This document shows, in pieces, positions 1-5,090 of a stretch of DNA of 5,239 nt. Source of the stretch: Campylobacterales bacterium (GTDB taxonomy: Bacteria; Campylobacterota; Campylobacteria; Campylobacterales; JALSKU01); NCBI GenBank assembly GCA_027038235.1, contig JALVXV010000006.1:1-5239 (forward strand), in the 5' to 3' direction. The notes under the pieces are model-generated. The model ran no database searches. It was given only the letters and a program-made list of their open reading frames with translations, and was not told the DNA's origin. The stretch's first letter is position 1; the number at the start of each line of letters is the position of its first letter. The position numbers and the translations under genes are program-made.

Positions 1-2
1 AT

Positions 3-59
3 CCTATTGCAAAATTTGAGTTAGATAATGTTTGGATATTTTACTCTAATATTATATAG
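3..59 (+). CDS. Possible C-terminal end of an unidentified gene (partial, left edge)
   Basis: This is an open frame entering from the left edge. It reads 18 residues (PIAKFELDNVWIFYSNII) before a TAG stop at 57-59. The other two plus-strand frames close within about 24 bases, so this is the only plus frame that could be a gene end here. If real, the gene converges on luxS with about 47 bases between the two stops. The family cannot be named from so short a stretch, and an open frame of this length also arises by chance. Confidence 0.3.
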   Translation, partial: PIAKFELDNVWIFYSNII

Positions 60-106
60 AGAATGCTTAGAGATAGATATCTTGAAAGTTATTTTTTGGT
101 GTGGGT

Positions 107-610
107 TTACTTTATCAAACTCTCATCGAGCTTCAAAGCTTCATTGCTCATGATACCTATTCCTTTATCTAGTATATTTTGGGCTATCTCTTTAGCATCT
201 TCAAGTGAGTGCATATAGGCTGTACCACATTGATAGATGTTTAGTTCAGGTATATCATCTTGGGATTTTACTTGCAATATATCTTTCATAGACTTTTCCC
301 AAGCTATTACAACCCTACCCTCATCAGGATTTCCTATAACACTCATATAAAAACCTGTTCTACACCCCATAGGTGATATATCTATGATCTCTACATCGTC
401 GCTATTTAAATGATCTCTCATAAAACCTGCAAAAAGATGCTCTAGGGTGTGAGTACCTTCAGGAGAGAGTATCTCTTTGTTTGGCTTACAAAATCTAAGA
501 TCAAATACAGTAATAGTATCTCCGCAAGGTGTCTTCATATGTTTTGCTACTCTTACCGCAGGAGCTGGCATCTTGGTATGGTCAACCATAAAGCTATCTA
601 ACATCGGCAT
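107..610 (-). CDS. luxS: S-ribosylhomocysteine lyase (autoinducer-2 synthase) LuxS
   Basis: LuxS cleaves S-ribosylhomocysteine to homocysteine and 4,5-dihydroxy-2,3-pentanedione, the precursor of AI-2. It is a cytoplasmic, metal-dependent homodimer in the activated methyl cycle. Counting from the chosen start the protein has 167 residues, normal for the family. The N-terminus MPMLDSFMVDHTKMPAP is typical. The metal site is complete: HTLEH supplies His54 and His58, with the general base Glu57 between them, and Cys128 in YQCGT is the third ligand. The catalytic cysteine is Cys83 in PMGCRTGFYM. An in-frame ATG lies three codons upstream (619), but it abuts the purine-rich AAGGA. The ATG at 610 has AAGGA (619-623) at 8 bases and gives the family N-terminus, so it is preferred. 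The gene stands alone and is transcribed divergently from proC. No methyl-cycle partner such as pfs is next to it. Confidence 0.97.
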   Translation of the reverse strand: MPMLDSFMVDHTKMPAPAVRVAKHMKTPCGDTITVFDLRFCKPNKEILSPEGTHTLEHLFAGFMRDHLNSDDVEIIDISPMGCRTGFYMSVIGNPDEGRVVIAWEKSMKDILQVKSQDDIPELNIYQCGTAYMHSLEDAKEIAQNILDKGIGIMSNEALKLDESLIK

Positions 611-618
611 AATTTCCA

Positions 619-623
619 TCCTT
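619..623 (-). promoter_or_regulatory. luxS ribosome binding site
   Basis: AAGGA on the minus strand lies 8 bases before the ATG at 610. It settles the start: the upstream in-frame ATG (619-617) overlaps this site and has no usable spacing. Confidence 0.7.
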
Positions 624-640
624 TTGTTAATTTTTTAGAT

Positions 641-646
641 ATTATA
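641..646 (-). promoter_or_regulatory. Probable luxS promoter -10 box
   Basis: TATAAT reads on the minus strand at 646-641. Transcription would start near 634 and give a leader of about 24 nt that still contains the AAGGA site. A second minus-strand TATAAT at 657-652 is an alternative. No convincing -35 is seen, which is common for vegetative promoters in Campylobacterota. Confidence 0.5.
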
Positions 647-647
647 G

Positions 648-653
648 TATAAT
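648..653 (+). promoter_or_regulatory. Probable proC promoter -10 box
   Basis: TATAAT on the plus strand is preceded by a T-run (631-636) and AT-rich sequence, the usual form of a Campylobacterota sigma-70 promoter. Transcription would start near 660, giving a leader of about 110 nt that contains the whole heptamer hairpin (684-754). Confidence 0.55.
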
Positions 654-683
654 TATAGAAAAATAAAGGTTAAAGTATAAATA

Positions 684-754
684 AAGCTTAGAGCTGAGTG
701 CTTAGAGCCTAGGGCATTTTTAACTCTTAGCTCTATGCTCTTGGCTCTAAGCTT
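684..754 (+). repeat. Inverted heptamer arrays forming a long imperfect hairpin in the proC leader
   Basis: The right arm reads as successive 7-mers: ACTCTTA (723), GCTCTAT (730), GCTCTTG (737), GCTCTAA (744) and GCTTAAA (751). The left arm is the reverse-complement type: AAGCTTA (684), GAGCTGA (691), GTGCTTA (698), GAGCCTA (705). Pairing 684 with 754 and moving inward gives 31 positions. Of these, 24 are Watson-Crick, 3 are G-U and 4 are mismatches, with an 8-9 nt loop around 715-723. The outermost 11 pairs are unbroken. The hairpin ends exactly where the proC ribosome binding site begins (755). Whether it acts as RNA or DNA is not known. A related array lies at 2745-2772. Confidence 0.8.
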
Positions 755-761
755 AAAGGAG
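755..761 (+). promoter_or_regulatory. proC ribosome binding site
   Basis: AAAGGAG lies 8 bases before the GTG at 770 and supports that non-ATG start. It touches the base of the preceding hairpin, so folding of the leader could affect access to it. Confidence 0.75.
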
Positions 762-769
762 ATTTAAAG

Positions 770-1510
770 GTGAAACTATTACTTATAGGTGCGGGCAACA
801 TGGGCGGAGCAATGCTACAAGGGCTTAAAGAATATGATATAACAGTCGTAGAAAAGTACAAGCCAAGAGTCAAAGAGCTAAAAGAGCTTTATCCAAATAT
901 AAAAATAGTTGATGAGATACCAAATCTTGATGGACTTATAGTGATACTTGCTATAAAACCTCAAACTTTATCTTCACTTCAAACAGTTGGAACAGCAAAA
1001 GCTCTTATATCTATACTTGCTGGAGTAAATCTAAAAAGGCTAAAAAACTCAATCAAAGCAAAAAGCTACATAAGAGCTATGCCAAATATCGCTGCACTCA
1101 AGCAAAAGGCTGTCATTTCGCTCTGTGGAGATAAAGAGATGAAAGATATAGCTTTAGAGATATTAAGCAGCATAGGTAAATGCTTTTGGCTTGAGAGTGA
1201 AAAAGAGCTTGACATTGCTACTGGCATTGGTGGTTCAGCTCCTGCTTGGATGGCACTTGTAGCTGAAGCATTAAGCGATGGAGCGGTAAAACTAGGGCTT
1301 AACAGAGCTGTTAGCTACCAATATGTCGCATATCTTTTTGAAGGAATAGGTGAACTTTTAAAAGATGAACATCCAGCTCTTTTAAAAGATAAAGTAACTT
1401 CTCCCGGAGGTACAACCGCAGCAGGTGCAGCAAAACTTGAAGAGGGAAAAGTAAGAGATGCCTTTATAAAGGCTATGGAAGAATGTTATAAAAAAACTCA
1501 AGAACTTTAA
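770..1510 (+). CDS. proC: Pyrroline-5-carboxylate reductase ProC (GTG start)
   Basis: ProC catalyses the last step of proline synthesis, NAD(P)H-dependent reduction of 1-pyrroline-5-carboxylate to proline, in the cytoplasm. The N-terminal Rossmann domain opens with the dinucleotide-binding loop GAGNMG (7-12). It continues with AIKPQ (61-65) and RAMPN (102-106), both typical of the family. The C-terminal helical dimerisation domain contains GGSAPAW (154-160) and the signature DKVTSPGGTTAAG (207-219). At 246 residues it is shorter than the roughly 270 of enterobacterial ProC, with compact loops in the Rossmann half, as I recall for Campylobacterota homologues. The start is GTG, chosen because it gives the Rossmann strand at the right distance and has AAAGGAG 8 bases upstream. 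No other proline-pathway gene is adjacent. Expression probably comes from the -10 at 648-653. Confidence 0.95.
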   Translation: MKLLLIGAGNMGGAMLQGLKEYDITVVEKYKPRVKELKELYPNIKIVDEIPNLDGLIVILAIKPQTLSSLQTVGTAKALISILAGVNLKRLKNSIKAKSYIRAMPNIAALKQKAVISLCGDKEMKDIALEILSSIGKCFWLESEKELDIATGIGGSAPAWMALVAEALSDGAVKLGLNRAVSYQYVAYLFEGIGELLKDEHPALLKDKVTSPGGTTAAGAAKLEEGKVRDAFIKAMEECYKKTQEL

Positions 1511-1540
1511 TTTTGAAATGTGCACTTAAGCTTTTTTTAG

Positions 1541-1546
1541 TATAAT
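1541..1546 (+). promoter_or_regulatory. -10 box of a promoter for the small zinc-ribbon gene
   Basis: A perfect TATAAT lies 30 bases after the proC stop, preceded by a run of seven T (1532-1538) and AG. Transcription would begin near 1553, leaving about 33 nt before the ATG. This suggests the small gene has its own promoter rather than depending on proC read-through. Confidence 0.65.
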
Positions 1547-1585
1547 TTTCTCTTATTTTATAAAATCAATAAATGAGGAGAGGAA

Positions 1586-1771
1586 ATGGAAAAAGTTATA
1601 TGTCATGTATGCCTTAGCGAGTCAAATGAAAATGACAATAGAGTATATCTAAAGTCAATCTGTAGAGGTGAAGAGGTTTATGTATGCACCTCTTGCATAC
1701 CGCAGGTCATCCATGGAAGTGGAGATGTTGTAAAAACAAAAGAGGAAGTTAAAAAAATCCTTGATAAATAA
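1586..1771 (+). CDS. Small four-cysteine zinc-ribbon-like protein (61 aa)
   Basis: The 61-residue product has two cysteine pairs, CHVC (Cys6, Cys9) and CTSC (Cys34, Cys37), separated by 24 residues, as expected for a treble-clef or zinc-ribbon Zn site. An extra Cys26 lies between them. The second knuckle, VYVCTSCI, resembles the VYICDECV of the ClpX N-terminal zinc-binding domain, although ClpX has a shorter gap between the pairs. After the knuckle come HGSG (43-46) and a charged helix (about 50-60, KTKEEVKKILDK). There is no AAA+ domain or membrane segment, so this is a free-standing small cytosolic protein. The start is well supported: GAGGAG at 1575-1580 lies 5 bases from the ATG, and a TATAAT promoter lies upstream. 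Its stop lies inside the terminator hairpin. The function is unknown. An adaptor or partner-binding role is only an inference from the ClpX resemblance. Confidence 0.85.
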   Translation: MEKVICHVCLSESNENDNRVYLKSICRGEEVYVCTSCIPQVIHGSGDVVKTKEEVKKILDK

Positions 1772-1795
1772 TCGGTAGTTACCTACCGATTATTT
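1766..1795. terminator. Bidirectional terminator hairpin shared by convergent genes
   Basis: This is a perfect 13-bp inverted repeat: AAATAATCGGTAG (1766-1778), the 4-base loop TTAC, and its complement (1783-1795). The AT-rich ends of the stem supply a short T-rich tail on either strand, although neither has a long U-run. The plus-strand stop TAA (1769-1771) lies in the left arm. The minus-strand stop (1781-1779) lies in the loop. It would end transcripts from both directions. Confidence 0.75.
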
Positions 1796-2714
1796 GCTCA
1801 AGCTCTTTCATGTCAATACCGGAAGATATAATGCGTCCATTACTATCTCTTAGTAAAAACATAGGAGGAGTTCTCCATCTTAGAGCTCTTAGTAAAATTT
1901 TGTAAAAATCTTTATTAAACTTTACTACCACTACATTGCCTTTGCAACTTTTATACTCATCTATTTTTTCATCATAATTTATCATGACTAGATATAGAGT
2001 ATCAGACTTTAGGTTTGATTTGCAAAGAGTATCAAATATCTTATGATTTGCATACAGAAATAGTATCTTTTTGTTATCAAGATTTTTATCTTTTAGATGA
2101 AAACCTTTTTTTGTTAATTGCAATAGAATAGGTTTATTATCTCTTGTTAAAAAGGCAAATTTTCCTCTTTTGTTAGCATAAATTATTTGGAGAATTTTTT
2201 TATTGCCACTTTGCAGAGCATAATCAAATGCACTCTTACCCAACTTATCCTTTATGCCTCTTTTTGCATGTCTTTGACTTAGTATCCTTACCATGTCATC
2301 ATCGCCATTTATAGCTGCTAACATCAAGGGAGTTTTGCCATCTTTTTTTGATATAGCATTTACTTCAGCTCCCTCTTTTATCAATAGTTTTGAAAAGTAT
2401 CTATCTCTATCTATCCTCAATGATAAAAGCAAAGGTGTATCGCCCTCTTTATTGGGCATATCTAAAATATCAAAACCATCTATCATACTTTTTGCTAAAG
2501 ATTGATTGTAGTAGCAATTTTGCAAAGATAGGGCTACTTTTGTTAGTGGTGTTTGCCCATCTTTGTCATATATCTTTAAATCGGGTTTTCTCTTTAACAA
2601 TTGTTGCAATTTTTCATAGTTCGCTTTTGAACACTTGTTAAGATATAAAAAAATATCACCACCTGCCCAAGAGAAACAAAAACTAAATAAAACTAAAAAA
2701 ATAAACTTTTTCAT
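1779..2714 (-). CDS. Exported ankyrin-repeat protein with a thioredoxin-like C-terminal domain lacking CxxC
   Basis: The 311-residue product starts with a signal peptide (MKKFIFLVLFSFCFSWAGG), probably cut after Ala17 (SWA), so it should be periplasmic. Ankyrin repeats follow, with their DGxTPL-type turns: about 51-86 (KDGQTPL), 88-121 (KEGDTPL, ending EGAEVNA), 124-153 (KDGKTPLMLAA) and 155-181 (degenerate, LGKSAFDYA). The segment from about 183 to 310 looks like a thioredoxin/DsbC-type fold. It has a strand KKILFLYA (215-222), a helix, a strand TLYLVMIN, a long helix, then RTPPMFLLRDSNGRIISSG (281-299), which matches the cis-proline, beta-hairpin segment of that superfamily, and a final helix. 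The place where CxxC should stand (about 222-227) has no cysteine pair. Mature cysteines are 28, 67, 231 and 257. AAAGGA lies 7 bases before the ATG. It follows the lipoprotein gene on the same strand after about 100 bases. The binding partner is unknown. Confidence 0.85.
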   Translation of the reverse strand: MKKFIFLVLFSFCFSWAGGDIFLYLNKCSKANYEKLQQLLKRKPDLKIYDKDGQTPLTKVALSLQNCYYNQSLAKSMIDGFDILDMPNKEGDTPLLLSLRIDRDRYFSKLLIKEGAEVNAISKKDGKTPLMLAAINGDDDMVRILSQRHAKRGIKDKLGKSAFDYALQSGNKKILQIIYANKRGKFAFLTRDNKPILLQLTKKGFHLKDKNLDNKKILFLYANHKIFDTLCKSNLKSDTLYLVMINYDEKIDEYKSCKGNVVVVKFNKDFYKILLRALRWRTPPMFLLRDSNGRIISSGIDMKELEQIIGR

Positions 2715-2744
2715 CTAAAAATCCTTTGGATTAAGCGACCAGAA

Positions 2745-2772
2745 GCTCTTAACTCTTAGCTCATGGCTTATG
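2745..2772. repeat. Second heptamer array, in the leader of the ankyrin gene
   Basis: Four tandem 7-mers, GCTCTTA, ACTCTTA, GCTCATG and GCTTATG, have the same consensus as the right arm of the proC-leader hairpin. The string TTAACTCTTAGCTC (2749-2762) also occurs at 720-733. Here only one orientation is present, so no long hairpin forms. It lies about 18 bases upstream of the ribosome binding site of the minus-strand ankyrin gene. Confidence 0.65.
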
Positions 2773-2776
2773 TTTG

Positions 2777-2808
2777 TGTCAAATGGTTGAGATGAGAGTT
2801 TTATCATA
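2777..2808 (-). promoter_or_regulatory. Possible promoter of the ankyrin gene (weak)
   Basis: In the 101-base gap between the lipoprotein stop and the ankyrin start, the minus strand shows TATGAT (2808-2803), a possible -10. It also shows TTGACA (2782-2777), a perfect -35 hexamer, but without a good -10 at 17 bases (CTAAGA is there). Neither is convincing alone. Read-through from the lipoprotein gene is equally possible, and no terminator hairpin is seen in the gap. Confidence 0.25.
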
Positions 2809-2815
2809 ATTTCTC

Positions 2816-3583
2816 CTACAACATCAAAAATAGTGTCCTAAGGGCATTAGCACCCAAACTTTTAGGTTCAACTCCTACAGTTTTTAAAGCCCTTTCATAG
2901 ACAAAGAGCATTTTAGCAAAAATTGCCTCAAAAGAAAGATTGGATGAAGATAGTAAACTCTCTTTTTTATTTTTGATATATTTTAGAGATTTGATAAGCT
3001 TTACAGATAGTTTTTCACCTCTTTGAAGTCTTTTTTGCAACTCAACTTGCCAATTGTTTTGCCAAGTAAGATATAAAAAATTGCCTCTTTTATCTCTTGC
3101 TACTTTTATCTTCCAAGCAACCGCTTGGAGTATCTCATAAGCTTCTTGGAGCTTATTTCCTTCATACTGCATAGCACTAAACTTATGAAAGCTTTTTGCT
3201 TCAAAACTCCAATAAAACATTTTATAAAGTCCTACCAAAAGATAATCCCCTCTATCTTTTATCTCATCTTTTGAAAAAGCTATCTTTAGATACTCTTTAA
3301 AACTAGTTTCATTCATTGTATGCACCAAAGGAAGAGATATGGTATCAGTACTATTTCTCATATCATTTTTAAGATACAAAAGCATATCTTTACTAAAAAT
3401 TTCACTATTTCTTTTTTTAAGTTTAACCCCTAGTTGCAAAAGCATTTTATCCAAAGTTACAAAATACTCTTGCATCAAAGTTGCTCCACTTGTTTGAAAA
3501 ACTCTATTGACAAAACTACTCTCTTTGGTAGCACACCCTTGCATAAAGAGTATCAAAATAAAAGCAGAAAAGATTCTTATCAA
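2816..3583 (-). CDS. Putative lipoprotein of unknown function, coupled to the DUF4139 gene (TTG start)
   Basis: The 255-residue product begins MIRIFSAFILILFMQGCATKESS: a short positive N-terminus, a hydrophobic stretch and a lipobox-like MQGC with the lipidated cysteine at position 17. Met at the -3 position is unusual. The residue after Cys is Ala, not Asp, which under the Lol sorting rule favours the outer membrane. The rest is rich in Lys, Leu and aromatic residues and appears mostly helical, with no family I recognise. The start is TTG at 3583, overlapping the stop of the DUF4139 gene as TTGA. No ATG or GTG start would keep the signal peptide, since the next Met is residue 14. A GAGG about 7 bases upstream may serve as ribosome binding site. 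The overlap implies translational coupling and a linked role in the envelope. Confidence 0.8.
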   Translation of the reverse strand: MIRIFSAFILILFMQGCATKESSFVNRVFQTSGATLMQEYFVTLDKMLLQLGVKLKKRNSEIFSKDMLLYLKNDMRNSTDTISLPLVHTMNETSFKEYLKIAFSKDEIKDRGDYLLVGLYKMFYWSFEAKSFHKFSAMQYEGNKLQEAYEILQAVAWKIKVARDKRGNFLYLTWQNNWQVELQKRLQRGEKLSVKLIKSLKYIKNKKESLLSSSNLSFEAIFAKMLFVYERALKTVGVEPKSLGANALRTLFLML

Positions 3584-4980
3584 TTATCAGCCTCATACTC
3601 TATGGTAAAGCTATAACTCTTATGAGAGGGTAGTGTGATAGTAAATCTTTTAAGATTACTTGCTATATTGCTATCTTTACAGATACCTTTACAGCTACTC
3701 TTTATGCTATAGTTGCCAAATATATTATAAAAGGTATCAAGCCTTATAACTCTATTTTCTTCATCTTCATTGGATATTTTAATATTTACTTTTGAGTAAA
3801 TATAGTGATTATTTTTTGATGCTTTAAATGCAACTTGTTTTGCCTCTACTTTAATATCAAAAAATTTACCGATGTTTATATCTATATCATCATTTATAGG
3901 AGTTTTAGAGATCAAACTCTCTCCTGCAAAATGGCTTTTTAAGCTTTTATCTTTTTTATAAACTCTTATCTTTCCTCTTGGTAAGGGCAGACCAAGCCCT
4001 GAAGTTTTTCTATTTTTTATCTGGATGATATGAGAGAGTGAATACTTTTTTACCCCTCTTAGTGGATATATTGGCATATTCCACCTTAGTTTTGCAAATT
4101 CACTATATTTTACACTATTTTTTGAGATAAACTTTATCTGCTTTGAGCCTTGTTCGATACTCTCTTTGAAAGGGATTTTATATAGGTGAAATCCACTAAA
4201 CGACTCCTCTTTTATCTTTGGAGTTGCTGCTTGAAATGCTACATTTTTTTTATACATCACAGGCTGGGATAGATCTCTATTTTTTACGATATTTACACTT
4301 CCAGCAATACAGTAAATATCCATATCCTTATAAGATATTCCACTACGATTATCTATAGTTATCCATCCTGTTAGTGTAGCTTTTTTTGCAAGATTTATCG
4401 TATAGTTTGCTCTCCATTTGACACCTCTAGTAAGATATGAAAGTTTTACGATTTGTTTACCTTTTTTGCCTTTAACTCTCCAAGTAAGACTAGGCTTAGT
4501 TAAAGATAACTCCTTTGGAAGTACAGGAAAAACAATATCTTTTAAAGATACAAGATAAACCCTACCGTTTTTATCTTTGATAGTTGCATTTGAGCTGCTA
4601 GATAGGATATATCCGTTTGCTAAAACTCTCTCATTCGCACTATTTGTCGGCTTAAAAAATTTAATCGGCAAAGTATGTTTTTTGTAGTATTCCAAAAGTA
4701 CACTAGAATCCACTCTATTTTTTTCAAAAGTTTGAGAGTAAAGCAAAGTATCTTTATAGGAAAACTCAGGCAATACACTATCTATGATGATAGAGTCAGG
4801 CACACCTTCATAAACTATATAAGCACTCCCGTTTTTTTGAAGTTCAAACCTTTTGCTCTCTTGCACAAAAGCTATGCCGTTATTGTAAATGGTTATACTT
4901 CTTTGGTGTGGTGGACCCACAAAAACTTTTTGTGCTAAAAGCATAATGGTTAAACTCAATATTGTAAGAAATATTTTCAT
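3580..4980 (-). CDS. Exported DUF4139 domain protein
   Basis: The 466-residue product has an N-terminal hydrophobic signal sequence (MKIFLTILSLTIMLLAQ, likely cut near Ala16), so it should be secreted to the periplasm or envelope. The body matches the mucoidy-inhibitor/DUF4139 family in its landmark segments. YLTRGVKWRANYTINL (182-197) corresponds to the usual YLTxGLSWxADYxL. LTGWITIDNRSGISYKDMDI (203-222) corresponds to the usual GWVTLxNxSGxDYxxA, followed by AG. LPLPRGKIRVYKKD (331-344) corresponds to PLPxGxVRVY. The early segment SITIYNNGIAFVQESKRFEL (28-47) is the usual opening beta-strand pair. The long coiled coil present in some relatives is absent. A TTG start at 5001 would add 7 residues. 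I prefer the ATG at 4980 because AAGGA (4988-4992) lies 7 bases upstream and the signal peptide then starts cleanly. The family has no firm biochemical role. The gene leads a two-gene unit with the lipoprotein. Confidence 0.88.
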   Translation of the reverse strand: MKIFLTILSLTIMLLAQKVFVGPPHQRSITIYNNGIAFVQESKRFELQKNGSAYIVYEGVPDSIIIDSVLPEFSYKDTLLYSQTFEKNRVDSSVLLEYYKKHTLPIKFFKPTNSANERVLANGYILSSSSNATIKDKNGRVYLVSLKDIVFPVLPKELSLTKPSLTWRVKGKKGKQIVKLSYLTRGVKWRANYTINLAKKATLTGWITIDNRSGISYKDMDIYCIAGSVNIVKNRDLSQPVMYKKNVAFQAATPKIKEESFSGFHLYKIPFKESIEQGSKQIKFISKNSVKYSEFAKLRWNMPIYPLRGVKKYSLSHIIQIKNRKTSGLGLPLPRGKIRVYKKDKSLKSHFAGESLISKTPINDDIDINIGKFFDIKVEAKQVAFKASKNNHYIYSKVNIKISNEDEENRVIRLDTFYNIFGNYSIKSSCKGICKDSNIASNLKRFTITLPSHKSYSFTIEYEADN

Positions 4981-4987
4981 GTCATTG

Positions 4988-4992
4988 TCCTT
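4988..4992 (-). promoter_or_regulatory. Ribosome binding site deciding the DUF4139 start
   Basis: AAGGA on the minus strand lies 7 bases before the ATG at 4980. It favours that codon over the in-frame TTG at 5001. Confidence 0.7.
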
Positions 4993-5010
4993 TTGACCCA
5001 AATTTTACAA

Positions 5011-5090
5011 ATATGTTAAAATTTTATAGTTTTTTTAACATATTATTTTGATATGTTAAAATTTTATAGTTTTTTACCCATATTATTATT
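5011..5090. repeat. Two-unit 40-bp tandem repeat with inverted half-sites
   Basis: Unit 1 (5011-5050) and unit 2 (5051-5090) are identical over their first 25 bases and share seven more bases at 31-37. Within unit 1, AATATGTTAAAA (5010-5021) and its exact reverse complement (5033-5044) form a 12-bp stem around 11 bases. The same right half-site also pairs with the start of unit 2 (5033-5043 with 5051-5061, 7-base loop). The matching half-site in unit 2 is degraded (ACCCATATT instead of AACATATT). The array fills the gap between the fic-like gene and the DUF4139 gene. Confidence 0.85.
5021..5028 (-). promoter_or_regulatory. Possible -10 region of the DUF4139-lipoprotein operon
   Basis: TATAAAAT reads on the minus strand at 5028-5021, between the two palindromic half-sites, and recurs 40 bases upstream at 5068-5061. 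Initiation near 5014 would give a leader of about 34 nt. The match to TATAAT is imperfect, and such strings are common in this AT-rich gap. Confidence 0.35.

Noticed and set aside
76..83. GATATC-centred palindrome downstream of luxS as a terminator
   Set aside because: The arms are only a few bases long with no adjoining T-run, so it cannot be supported as a terminator.
611..619. Upstream ATG for luxS, adding Met-Glu-Ile
   Set aside because: It overlaps the AAGGA site that serves the ATG at 610, and LuxS proteins normally begin at the MPxLDSF position.
684..754. Intrinsic terminator or riboswitch reading of the proC-leader hairpin
   Set aside because: There is no U-run after the stem, which leads straight into the ribosome binding site, and no known riboswitch core could be recognised. 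The heptamer repeat structure explains it better.
1511..1546. TTGAAA at 1513 as a -35 for the small zinc-ribbon gene
   Set aside because: It is 22 bases from the TATAAT, too far for normal sigma-70 spacing. The T-run form of promoter is the better reading.
2293..2641. Plus-strand open frames of 70 and 83 codons inside the ankyrin gene
   Set aside because: They lie antisense within a gene with clear domains, overlap one another in different frames, have no ribosome binding site I can support, and give no recognisable protein.
3434..3616. Plus-strand 60-codon frame across the lipoprotein start
   Set aside because: It is antisense to the overlapping lipoprotein and DUF4139 genes, with unconvincing composition and no promoter or ribosome binding site.
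4675..4938. Plus-strand 87-codon frame opposite the DUF4139 N-terminus
   Set aside because: It is a shadow of a well-supported coding region. Its sequence follows the complement of that gene and shows no domain.
4981..5001. TTG start adding seven residues to the DUF4139 protein
   Set aside because: It would put charged residues ahead of the signal peptide, and the ATG at 4980 has a properly spaced AAGGA.
5010..5044. Intrinsic terminator for the fic-like gene
   Set aside because: The stem is almost all A-T and its half-sites are repeated, which fits a duplicated regulatory element better than a terminator. Some termination activity cannot be excluded.
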